Of a DNA stretch of 64,000 bases, positions 54,418 through 64,000 are shown one piece after another. This DNA is from Cristatella mucedo (Eukaryota > Bryozoa > Phylactolaemata > Cristatellidae), in contig WPIO01000006.1 in the NCBI GenBank assembly GCA_009760855.2, forward strand, positions 10,101,001 through 10,165,000, given 5' to 3'. Every line of letters begins with the position of its first letter. The stretch's first letter is position 1. A program made the translations under genes and the position numbers. A model generated the notes under the pieces. That model was given only the letters and a program-made list of their open reading frames with translations, did not search any database and had not been told where the DNA came from.

Positions 54418-57400
54418 TTACCTGGATTTGTTGTTGTTGTTTAATGCTTCTGCAATCGTGTAATGACCGTATGCATAACTACAGCAACCACAGTCTAACC
54501 AGTAATGTTTTGATTCGAATGCTGACAGTGCTCTTTTCTTAAGTTTCTTTGTAAGAATATTATGTTTACTTTGTGTCATACGATAGAAATCTCTATCTAG
54601 AGTTTCATCAAAAGCAACAGTACTATCATTCTTGATATAAATATCATTCGCAGTAGATAGACATTGGCTGTATTCATTATGAGTTATCTTTGAATTCTTA
54701 ATTACATCTTTTGGAACACCTTTTGCTTTTATAATTGGTTTAGTAGAAGCAGTGGAATATAGTTTTGGTCTTAAAGTAATGAATTCATCAATCTTTGCTC
54801 CATCCATTTCATCTTTAAATTTACCAAACTCGTCTTTATGAAACCAATCTTTAATATCGAACATCTCTTTCTCAAAGTTTTCACTTTTAATATCAACAAC
54901 TAATGAATCAGTATCGGTGTATAATAAACTTAATCTATCATTAAGCTTAGCTTTCAATGTGTCATAGTAAAATCTTTGCACGTGTAATTTTGATAAATCA
55001 AGAATTGCAACACCTATAAACATTGGTTTGCTTAGAAGTGCAGTTTTCTTAGACTGTTCAAAACCAACTAGAGCTGTATCAAAGCATCTAATTTCTTTAA
55101 GTCTAGGATCTCTCATTAATTTATGGTACAATGAATCATTCTTATCTGTTCCAGTATTTACTAATCTAACACTTGTTCTGTTTTCTAAATTTTCACACGT
55201 CTTTCCAAATATTTGACAGATAAAACCTTTAAATAGATTTCTTTTGAAACTATCACCTTTACGTTCAAATTCAATCATTTTAGCTGCACATATATCAATA
55301 AATGGTTTTGCCCAAGGTTTTTGATTAAACTTATATACTTTATGTATTTTAGTTGGTATCAATCCCTTACTAACAACAAATTAAAAGTATCTATAATGTG
55401 TTAGATAATTAGCTTTATTATTAAAATTACAAATCAACTTTGGAACAGTACTTAGTCCTGATGAAAACATTTGTTGGTATCTTGAAAACTCAGAATTATC
55501 AACAACCCTACTTTCAGGACCAAGAGGATAATCATTATGCAAATCATGTAGTTCCTTTGGATACTCTAAATCACATAAGACAAATATTCCTGTTTTAACA
55601 TCTTCAGGTAATTTCATTATTTTTTCAAGTGGCCAGTTACTTAAATCATCTTCAATAGGTTCTGTAATAGGTAAACACCACATCATAACTGTTGGGTATA
55701 AACTTGTTGCATCCCAGTACATAATATGATTAGTACTACTAGCCTTACAAAGCCTTTTACTGACTTGACAGACTCAACCTCCTATTGATTCCTTAAACTT
55801 TTGATATAGTTGTAAGTCTCCTTCTTGTTTACCTAATAGTTTTATAGTGCATTGTGTGTAAAACAAAGTACAAGACCATGTGTATTGTGGTGCTGATAGA
55901 TAATGAGCAGGATCCAACTTAAACAATTCAATACAACTGTTTCTGTATGCTTCATAGCAATCAGCGAGAAGAGTGACATCTGCACATAGATAAATATCAT
56001 GATAATCAATTAAATCTTTCATGTTAAAAAGTTAAAATACATTTATTGTGTGTTCATATTCTTCAGCAGTAATACCTTTATCAAAAGTAAGTTTACTATT
56101 GAATGCTTTAATATTTGGACTCTTAGTCTCATTGAATTTATCAAAAGAGTCCATGTACTCATAAGGATAAATACCTTTTCTATATATTACATCTTAAAGA
56201 ACCTTAACATCAATATTTGGATATAATCCTCTAAAGACATCAATTGTAACATCAAAGTTTGAATTTGCTTTCTTTAATGAAGTAACAATATCACTTAAAC
56301 CACCAATCATAAAATTAATAGAATCTTTGAACTCAAAATTATCAAATGACATTGACATATAATTGTCCATATTATGTGCAACAGGCTTACAATTAAGCCC
56401 AAATACTGACATTTCTTTTACGATCAAATGTGAGTCATAACCTTTCAAATTGTGAATAAAGATAAGAGGTTTCCAGCTAGCTTTTCTTAAATCTAACAAA
56501 TGAATTGCAAAACTTATGTGCTGCTCCTCTAAATATACCAGTGAAATGACAGTGATCTCTTGATTTTAAATTTATCTTTTCCTTAACATCAAATTCACCA
56601 TTACATATCCAACATTTTGTAGCATCATTAAACTGTTTACGAATGTCAGAATCAAAAATAATAGGTACTTCAGTGTGATCTTGTAACTTATTTTTCAACT
56701 CACCTGAAACATTCATTATAAATTCTAAAAGCAACTCAACACAATCATTGCCTCTATTTAAAAATATACAAGGTCTTCTTCCTTTTATATTATTATCTAT
56801 TAATACTTTTCTATTAATATCAAGAATAATTGCTCACGAACCACATGGAACTTGTAGCATATTTGTAAATGTGTCACTACATTTCCCTGTTGTTAACTTA
56901 CTATTACAGTAATTTGGATTTATATTATTAGATACCATACTTTCATAGCAAACAACACATGTTTTAACATTCAAACTCTCAAAATCTGCATAACAAACAT
57001 ATGGAGCTTTGATTAATTTTGCATGATCACTAAAATTCAAAAGTGTAGTATCTTTTGTTCTTCCTGTTTTCTTATTTTCAATAATTCCAGGCATTTTTAA
57101 TTTAGAATAACTAGAGTTAAGACCTTTGCATAAAACTAAATGATTCTGAAAATCTTCCTCTGAAAATAATTTATCCATACACCTAGGACAATAAAACATT
57201 GATCCACCTTTATTAGCTGTTCTAAAAAGACCACTAAAAAATGTTATCAGTGCATAATGACTTTTTTCAGATTTAGTTATCAATAAAAGATTAATATGTC
57301 TATCTGGAATCTCGAATTTTCTTGATACAATTTTTAAAGGATAAACATCTGATTTGTCATTATATTCATAAACATTTATACTAACATTAAATAGTTTACC

Positions 57401-58151
57401 TAGTTTTTTAATATCAATTACTTTGAGAGGCCATTCAAGTTGAGATAACGGTTCATTTAGTTCTTGATAATTAGTTCTTAATATATTAATCAAATCAATG
57501 TATCTCTCTGGATGCACATTTACAGGATTTAAGAATCTCAATATACACCATAAAGCACAATATTAATCTTCATTCTTTATATTAATACAACAACGCTTCT
57601 TTGATAAACCAGTTGGTAATGGTAAATCAGATGAGCCAGCTCTAATAATATATTCTGTAACATTAATCTCAAGACGTTTTACACCAATTAGCCTCCAGCC
57701 AGAACCAGGGTTTTTGTCAATAATTTTATCTATTGATTCTTTTCCAGATTTCAATTGGTCTTTAATAACACTAGTATAATCAGATCTTTTAACAACTGCA
57801 ACTAATGTAGAACTAGTTACAACACTATGACTATGTGTGTCAGTTTGATCATGATATGAATGAACTGATATCTTTGTTTGTAATTTAAATGAAGAGAATC
57901 TAGTTATTACTTTTTTAATACATTATTATAACTTGGTATTATACTATTAAAGAAATCATCAATTTCTGTTGCAGAATAGCCTCTTCTTTAAGAACATATT
58001 TCTCGTGTCTACCACTTGCCCCAGTAGATTCTAATCTAAACTTGTGAATCCTTGAAGCAATACTTTCACTTGGTGTTATGTCATAGATATTCATTAGTCT
58101 TCTTGACTCGGTGTGAAACGAGTATCCCTTTTGAGGAATTTTGCGATACAT
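54418..58151 (-). pseudogene. family B DNA polymerase, protein-primed type (broken)
   Basis: About 1,240 codons from a motif-linked ATG at 58,151. Motifs in order: a CPRC...H-C zinc-finger-like segment (about 57,190-57,120); exonuclease I in YADFES (about 56,990); a CWIC...RDHCHFTG zinc motif and GAAH; exonuclease II in NLKGYDSHLI (about 56,440); exonuclease III in YLCADV (about 55,985); polymerase A in DATSLYPTVM (about 55,700); polymerase B region FICQIFGKTCEN; and polymerase C in YTDTDSLVVD (about 54,910). The order and the extra zinc motifs fit Polinton/adintovirus polymerases. Breaks: TAA at 57,563, 56,194, 56,032 and 55,381; TGA at 56,834 and 55,774; frameshifts near 57,968, 57,913 and 56,500. 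The C-terminal 314 codons are intact. Confidence 0.88.
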
Positions 58152-58158
58152 CTATATA
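58152..58158 (-). promoter_or_regulatory. TATAG motif before polymerase
   Basis: TTTATATAG directly before the ATG at 58,151. This is the rightmost motif of the element. Confidence 0.5.
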
Positions 58159-58199
58159 AAGAAAAGAAAAATTTTTTAATTGAAAAAATAAATAAGACA

Positions 58200-58450
58200 A
58201 AAAATTTAATGTTGGAGGAAAAGTAAATAATTTGGACGATTTTACTTTCAAGACTTCGAAATGCGGACGATAGTGAGCATGAGGAGGATTGAAAGGGGAA
58301 TTGTCCTAATAAGTGACTTTTCTTACAACAAAGCTTGCACTTCCAACAGACGAAGTCGGATTGGCAGCCCGGCCGCTACGATCTATAGGATGTAACAGAC
58401 GAATGAAGTGTCTTTTAGATAAGGCCACGAGAGTGTTTAAAGGGTGAGCT
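58200..58450. other. right junction of the viral block
   Basis: Composition returns to host-like over this stretch. I see no inverted match to the left edge at 46,390 and no target-site duplication. Confidence 0.35.
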
Positions 58451-58545
58451 TTTGTAATTCATGCTACCTTTACAGCATACGTAAAGTGCCTAGAAAGAGA
58501 TTTAATTCACTGAGTGTGCTATACAGATGCATTATTATTATTGTC
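58450..58545 (+). mobile_element. LINE-A 3' fragment
   Basis: Short 3' end: 'cgtaaagtgcctagaaagag', 'ctgagtgtgctatacagatg' and an ATT tail. It faces the next copy tail to tail. Confidence 0.6.
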
Positions 58546-58589
58546 ATTATTCCATCCAGTTTTCTCCCAGAAAAACATACTAATAGAAA

Positions 58590-59440
58590 TAGATTTGTAT
58601 AGCAGCCTCAGAGGATTAATTATCACTTTTTGGGCACTTTACATATGCTGTAAGGGAAGCATGCCAATATGTTAAATGGTAAAATGCATAGTGTCAGCAT
58701 GCATTTGCACACAGGGCGTTTTAGCTTCTTTTTAAATGCCGTCAAGTCAGGGGATGTTGTGATGCTGGTCTGGAGTGACTTCCTGGTTTAGGGAGCATAC
58801 GAACTAAGGGTACAGTTTCCAAAGGGCTTGAGGTTGGTTAGATGCACAGCTAAACGGCTTGAGTCAGACGGGGTAGGTACTTTGCCTGGCTTAATCTATC
58901 TAATAAGTGGGCTGAAGCGTGAAATGGAGGGCTCTTAATGTGCGTGACATACATAACCGTGCAGTCGATGCTCTGTTTGATGAGGAGCCAGTGCAGGTCG
59001 GTGAGAAGTGGTGTAAAGTGGCAACAGCAATGCTCACAACTGGCAAGCCTAGTTGCAGAATTCTGCATTAACTATAAGTGCCTAATTGCACATGCCGGAA
59101 GATCTGTAAGTAGTGACTTGGAAGTCGAGATGGAATTTTGCGAATGTATGGACCAACTTAGATGTAGTATGCCTGTCTAAGCAGGCCCAAATTTCTGCAA
59201 GGTTAATTAGCTAAAAGTAGGCCAACTTGACTGGGAATCTGATGTAGCTGTCTAGTGAAAGGTCACTTTGGAACGGGACTCCTACAATTGGTGCAGATAG
59301 TCCAAGAGATATGCCGTTCAACCAATTTTGAGAGGTAGTCATGTGTGAATTCCCTTTAGTCGTCTTGAAACCACTGCTGTCCGCTTAGGTTTGAAGAGCA
59401 TGCCGTTCATAGAATAGTCGCAAGCAATCTGCTCTGTTGT
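58590..59440 (-). mobile_element. LINE-A 3' half copy
   Basis: The antisense of the LINE-A 3' region, with decayed hairpin near 58,600-58,640. The minus strand keeps QNSATRLASCEHCCCHFTPL and LTDLHWLLIKQ. More diverged than the copy at 62,925. Confidence 0.75.
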
Positions 59441-59845
59441 CGCTTCATAATACGGTAAGTCTGGTAGCTTGTCACGAATCGCAGGCATAGTATCCTTTTC
59501 TTAAAAACTACATGCTTCATATGTTAGTCCTCTGCATAATTGAAATTATACTTTGCTTTAGCCCACAGTATCGCTCAGATATTTCGCACATGTATTGGCC
59601 ACCAAGTGGATCGAAGTAAGCATCAGTTATCATTTAGCACTTCCCCTTAGTTATTGTTACCATATGAAGAACCACAACTCGAGAGTAAAAACAGCCACTT
59701 TCGGTGATGATTAGTGAGATATAAGAGTTACGTAGTGTTAAAGGGGAACTGTCGTATATGGTCGAGGGGTCGGGAGTTATGCTTCCACCCCTATAGGATG
59801 TATCTCCCCGACTGCACATTCATTGATATTTCTCAAATTATAATG
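59441..59845. other. unassigned
   Basis: No feature recognised. Confidence 0.4.
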
Positions 59846-60290
59846 GAATGATCAGCATGCAAGTTGGCACGTTCTCCGAAGGTTTTGACGTTCGTATGTT
59901 GTTTATATATAAGATTCGAGTCAGAATAGTAGGATTTACGATTATTTGCCTGGTTGGGTAGTAGTTTTGATAGATAGGCTGGAGCCAGAGAATGAATTGA
60001 CCTACAAGTAAGTGACTGGACCTTGAAGTCGATACGATGCTTGATTGGGAGACAGTGCAGGTCGGCGAGAAGCTGTGTGATGTGTCAACAGCGAAGCTCA
60101 AGAAAGACAAGTCTAGCTGCAGAGTTGTGTACCCACTGTAAGCGCCTGATTGCACACACCGGATGACCAGCAAGATGTGAGTTACAAAAGTCGAAATGCA
60201 TGGATCAATTTAGATGTAGTATTCCTGTCTAAGCCAGCCCATATTTTAGCAACGTTATGCAGCTAAAATAAGCACGCTGAAAATTAATCA
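59846..60290 (-). mobile_element. LINE-A fragment
   Basis: The minus strand retains VDTSHSFSPTCTVSQSS and FILWLQPIYQNYYPTRQ. These are frame-shifted readings of the LINE-A C-terminus that also appear as shadows in the well-preserved copies, which confirms the family at DNA level. No 3' hairpin. Confidence 0.65.
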
Positions 60291-61450
60291 TTTAAACTGA
60301 TTAATGGTAGCAACGTTAGCAATGTCAGCACGAGGATGCAGCAAGGACCGAGGAGATTCTGAGGAACAAGCCTGCTCGAGGCTTGGTTCTAAATGTCAAA
60401 TTAACGATACATGTCGTAGTAATTTCAGTCAGAAGAGATATCCGGGCTATTGTGGCATAGAAATTGCAGCCAAGGTTTCCAAAGGATTTGAGGTATGCAT
60501 TAGGCACACCTAATCTACCAAGGAGTCACACGAGGCAGTTGTACAAGGAGAGCCGGCCCTAACTTCATTGCACATGCCGGGTGATATATCTGAACGCCTG
60601 GATTATAAAAAACTATAGGACCAAAATTCCTCTGCTCTTCGAATAGCTATCTTAGGTATGATGCTATTCCGAAGTCGTTTCGTCAAACGACCAAGGGAAC
60701 AAAAGCTGGACGATATACCGAGTCCACTTTGCATCGCAATTATCCTTCGTACCGCCGGGATGGTCGCTGGCTCCGGCTCTAATGCCACCCTTGCCGAACA
60801 TGACGCGAGCGCCACGGCGCGAGCAGCGACTGCGCAGCCCAAGCGGCGATTTGTAGGTACCAAACTGCGACGCATTAATTATGCGACCACACTGTTTATT
60901 TATTCGCACAGCGTACCGCGATCGCGAAACCCTATAAGAAGAGACATCTTTTGAGTCAGGCTCCCTGGCTAACGCCGCCCCGTATCTGCTGTCGCATCGG
61001 TTGGCTTTTGGGCGACGACACAACACTATAACGCGTATTTCAATCAAGTTTTCCATGACCCTAATATCCTTAGTTAAATTAAATACTGGGCTATGCAGCT
61101 CGAGGATGATATCACTCAAAGGTCGATCCTAATCGTAATGCCTTTTGTCTTGGCTCAACGCGCACGTGTTGATTTTGATATCTTGTCCTTTATATTTTAG
61201 CATGGTAAATTGCATCGCGTCGTGTGAATTGCTATGCTCATCAATTTTGATGCAATTCGATTAAAGTAAATGTCGGGCAATGTAATTTGGCAGCAATGCT
61301 CGAAAAAATGTGACCTATGCACTTACAGGCAAGGATAGGCATCGGAAGTCATCGAAGCGCTGAAAATATTCCTACGATGCATTTGCACCTTATGTGCGTA
61401 ATGCCGACATGATGTCAGCAAGCCCTCTTTGGTCGGCTAATTGCTAAAAG
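60291..61450. other. unassigned, GC-rich centre
   Basis: A 151-codon minus frame (60664-61119) and a 98-codon plus frame (60658-60954) overlap in a CpG-rich stretch. Neither has recognisable motifs, so I do not call a gene. The remainder has no features that I can identify. Confidence 0.3.
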
Positions 61451-61454
61451 CTGC

Positions 61455-61595
61455 CACGGTTTGGCCGAGGGCTATTTTGCTCGTCCTTAACGACGTATGG
61501 CTCGTTCAATGTGCTGGACTCGAGCTCTGTGGCATATGAAAAGCGCGCGGATATAGAGCAAGTTACTACAAGGTGCTATACAGAGGAATACTTAG
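61455..61595 (+). mobile_element. tRNA-derived SINE (family X), copy 3
   Basis: Starts near TTTGGCCGAGGGCTATTTTG. It has a weak B box (GGACTCGAGCTCTG) and shares the tail 'ggcatatgaaaagcgcgcgg...ggtgctatacagaggaat' with copies at 23,608 and 29,848. Confidence 0.55.
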
Positions 61596-61674
61596 TTTCA
61601 AAATCTAATCCCTATAATAATAAGTATGATTACGGTTAATAATAATAATACGAATAATAATAATAATAAGTTAC

Positions 61675-62028
61675 GATTAGTTCGTGTGCTCCCAAAGCCT
61701 GGAAATCCCTCCCGACTTGCTTCAAAACATCCCCTGACTTGACCACATTTAAAAAGAACTTAAAAACACCTATTTAGGACAGCATTTAGTGGGTCCCTCT
61801 GATTCGTCCTTCATGTGTTTATGCGTGCTGATACTGTGCATGCTGCCACTAACCACATTTGCATGCTGACCCTGTGCATGTCACCCCTAACCATGCTATT
61901 CATGTTGTTTATCAAGCATGATATTACTCACCATTCAATTGCATTTCCCTTTGTAGCAAATGTAAAGCATCTAGAAAGAGATTGAGTTCTCTGAGGGCGC
62001 TTTATCAAGTGCATTATTAGTATTATTA
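61675..62028 (+). mobile_element. LINE-A 3' end copy
   Basis: Starts within the C-terminal codons (CCAAAGCCTGGAAATCCCTC) and runs to the hairpin at about 61,965-62,005 and an ATT tail. The upstream side is an AATAAT microsatellite (61,617-61,668). Confidence 0.82.
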
Positions 62029-62029
62029 T

Positions 62030-62520
62030 GCATTTGATATGCCGCTCAGAGAAATTAATCTCTTTCTAGGCACTTCAAATTTGATGCAAAGGAAGCACGA
62101 TCGAATGGTTATTGGTATCATGCTCGATAAACAACAAGAATTACATAGTGGTGACATGCACAGGGTCGGCATGCAACTTTGGTTAGTGGCAGCATGCATA
62201 AGCACATAAAGGACGAATCACATGGATCTGCTAAAGGCTGTGATAAATAGATGTGTATTTAGTTTCTTTTTAAATGCGGACAAGTAAGGAGATGTCGTGA
62301 CGCAAGTTGGGAGTGACTTCCAAGCTTTGGGAGCATACGAACTAAAGGCACGGTCTCCAAATGATTTGAGATGTTTACGAGGTATGGGTAAACAGTTAGA
62401 TTCCTATAGGGAAAAGTCAGTAGATGGTCTTTTTCTACTGAAACAAAACCTGCAAAGTAAATTGGGTTTTGTGATGAATTCGAGATTAGGCAATATAAAC
62501 TAAACGGGTGCCGATTCGCT
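62030..62520 (-). mobile_element. LINE-A 3' end copy
   Basis: Inverse copy directly abutting the previous one tail to tail. The hairpin is decayed (62,040-62,085), and the antisense C-terminal codons extend to about 62,400. Confidence 0.75.
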
Positions 62521-62734
62521 CGAAACTTCTGCACTTGGTCGATTTTTGAAAACCTGCCTTATTTATGTGGCATGAGGTCATTTGCTAAGCCTGTAGTTAG
62601 CTTCTTCATCCGTAGCCTTATGTAAGTTGAGATTGCATAGTTTTCCTTCATTTATTGTCATCATCCTATATCAGGCTTCTTTTCTGATACTTCCATAACA
62701 TCTATAAAGTCTAATGTCGGTATCTTTGGTGAGC

Positions 62735-62935
62735 CATGGTGGCTCACTAGGTAAGGCGGTTGTATTTCATGACCTTGGTCCCAAGGTCGTGGGTTCGAAT
62801 CGTCCCGAGGTCGTGGGTTCGAATCCTGTGGTAGGCTATCCCTTATTGCCACTGCAAGCAGTGGTGATAGCCCTAAAGGCTCTTTTGTTTCTATACAAAA
62901 AAGGCTGTTAAATCATAATAATAATAATGCACTTT
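62735..62935 (+). mobile_element. tRNA-derived SINE (family Y)
   Basis: A-box-like GGTGGCTCACTAGGTAAGGC (62,749), then two B-box-like GTGGGTTCGAATC units (62,789 and 62,812), so the B-box region is locally duplicated. The tail contains 'tagccctaaaggctc' and 'tatacaaaaaaggctgtt'. Confidence 0.7.
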
Positions 62936-64000
62936 GCACTTGATAAAACGCCCTCAGAGAACTCAATCTCTTTCTAGTCACTTTACATTTGCTGCAAAGG
63001 GAAACGTGATAGGGAATGGTGAGTAATATCATGCTTGACAAACAACATGAATAACATGATTAGGGGTGATATGCACAGGGTCAGCATGCAAATGTGGTTA
63101 GTGGCAGCATGCACAGTGTCAGCACGCATAAGCACATGAAGGACTAATCATAGGGACCTACTAAATGCTGTCCTAATGTGTGTTTTTAAGTTCTTTTTAA
63201 ATGCGGTCAAGTCAGGGGATGTTGTGACGCAAGTGAGTTCCAGGCTTTGGGAGCATACGAACTAAATGCACGGTCTCCAAAGGATTTGAGTTTTGTACGA
63301 GGTATTGGTAGACTGTTGGATTCCGAAAAGTGATATAGGAGAGATAGGCTGGAGCCATAGAATGAAGTGACCTAAAAGTGAGCAACAAAACCTTGAAGTC
63401 AACCCGTTGCTTGACTGGTAGCCAGTGCCGGTCGGCAAGAAGTGGTGTAATGTGGCAACTGCCATGCTCACGACAGACAAGCCTAGCTGCAGAGTTTTGC
63501 ACTAGCTGCAATCGCCTGATCGCACATGCTGGTAGGCCAGTAAGCAGTGAGTTGCAGAAGTCGAGACTGGATGTCACGAATGCATGGACTAACTTGGACG
63601 TGGTGTCCTTATCTAAACAAGCCCGAATTTTAGCAATGTTATGAAGCTGAAAATAGGCAGATTTGACTGTGGAGCTGATATGGTCGTCTAACGAGAGGTC
63701 GCTTTGGAATATGACACCTAGATTTCGAGCTGATTTAACAGGAGATATGCTGGCAGAGCCAATTTTGAGCATCAGCCTTTCCAATTTGTGAATCACACTG
63801 GGTGTGCCCATAACTAGTAAGTTAGTTGTATCATTGCTTAGTTTTAGAAAATCTGCTGCCATCCATGTGTGGATGTCATCGATACATGCAGTAAGTGAGT
63901 TGAGAGAATTTGAGGTGCTCGAAGGCTGGGAGGGATCAAAGCAAAGGTACAACTGAGTGTCATCCGCATAGAAGTGAAAGCCTAGATTATGCTTGGCAAT
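62925..64000 (-). mobile_element. LINE-A copy, runs off the right edge
   Basis: From the ATT tail and hairpin (62,950-62,995) the antisense runs through the C-terminal region. A 246-codon minus frame (63212-63952) starts at MYLCFDPSQPSSTSNSLNSL, just after the catalytic Y-A-DD box (antisense 'catccgcata' near 63,960). It continues with WMAADFLKLSNDTTNLLVMG, QLHNIAKIRACLDKDTTSKL and HWLPVKQRVD. This is one of the youngest-looking copies. The reverse transcriptase core lies beyond position 64,000. Confidence 0.9.

Larger units (their letters stand above)
46390..58200. mobile_element. endogenous Polinton/adintovirus-like DNA virus element
   Basis: An AT-rich, gene-dense block of about 11.8 kb with convergent and divergent gene pairs and almost no spacers. 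It encodes a family B DNA polymerase of the protein-primed type, a phospholipase A2 protein, an HNH-AP2 endonuclease, tail-fibre-like proteins and small unknowns. The first two are typical of mid-size linear DNA viruses that integrate into animal genomes. No integrase, capsid, ATPase or terminal inverted repeat is seen. Many reading frames carry stops and indels, so the copy is at least partly dead. The left boundary is inferred from composition and the first gene, the right one from the polymerase start and the return of host repeats at 58,450. Confidence 0.8.

Noticed and set aside
46390-58200. A bacteriophage contaminant in place of an animal-integrated element
   Set aside because: The fibre-like and HNH-AP2 genes look phage-like, but the polymerase with its zinc motifs and the VP1-like phospholipase are of the eukaryotic Polinton/adintovirus type. 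Shine-Dalgarno sequences are not evident before starts. A mis-joined contig cannot be fully excluded.
46390-58200. Terminal inverted repeats of the viral element
   Set aside because: I compared the bases around 46,390-46,460 with the inverse of 58,160-58,300 and found no convincing match.
60664-61119. A 151-codon minus-strand frame as a gene
   Set aside because: It lies in CpG-rich DNA with an antiparallel frame over the same bases and has no domain, no motif-linked start and no splice context.
62740-62830. A genuine tRNA gene
   Set aside because: A and B boxes are present, but the arms do not pair into a cloverleaf and the B box is duplicated. It matches other SINE copies.

Overview
The window is animal nuclear DNA from an invertebrate-type metazoan whose phylum I cannot name. 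The evidence is a multi-exon gene of the CLCA family with conventional splice sites, many decayed CR1/L2-like LINE copies, tRNA-derived SINEs, and long intron and intergenic tracts full of microsatellites.

Positions 1 to 43,023 are one very large gene on the minus strand: a CLCA (calcium-activated chloride channel regulator) homologue. I could place fourteen coding exons with compatible reading phases, about 800 codons in all, from the signal peptide at 43,023 to a fibronectin-III-like exon ending at 742. The last exon or exons lie beyond the left edge. The HExxH zinc metalloprotease motif (about 35.7 kb) and all three parts of the von Willebrand A MIDAS site (about 21.8, 20.8 and 12.8 kb) are present. 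Introns range from about 100 bases to over 12 kb. The large ones hold fragments of two main LINE families (called LINE-A and LINE-B here), a third LINE type, two SINE families, a 25-bp minisatellite and several microsatellites.

Positions 43,024 to about 46,390 are the GC-rich 5' flank of the CLCA gene. They hold an inverted pair of related repeats with AATAAA signals and no gene that I recognise.

Positions about 46,390 to about 58,200 are sharply different: AT-rich, densely packed and nearly intron-free. This is an endogenous, partly decayed mid-size DNA-virus-like element of the Polinton/adintovirus kind. It carries a protein-primed-type family B DNA polymerase in pieces, an intact protein with a parvovirus-VP1-like phospholipase A2 domain, a phage-type HNH endonuclease with an AP2 domain, three adjacent proteins resembling phage tail fibres, a possible membrane-active minor virion protein, and several small unknown genes. 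Most of its genes start immediately after a shared TATAG-type motif. I find no integrase, major capsid protein, packaging ATPase or terminal inverted repeats, so the element is incomplete, highly diverged or both. Nearly every in-frame stop can be explained by one transition at a Gln or Trp codon, and frameshifts cluster in A runs.

Positions about 58,200 to 64,000 return to host-type DNA with more LINE-A copies, several arranged tail to tail, and SINEs. The last LINE-A copy runs off the right edge.
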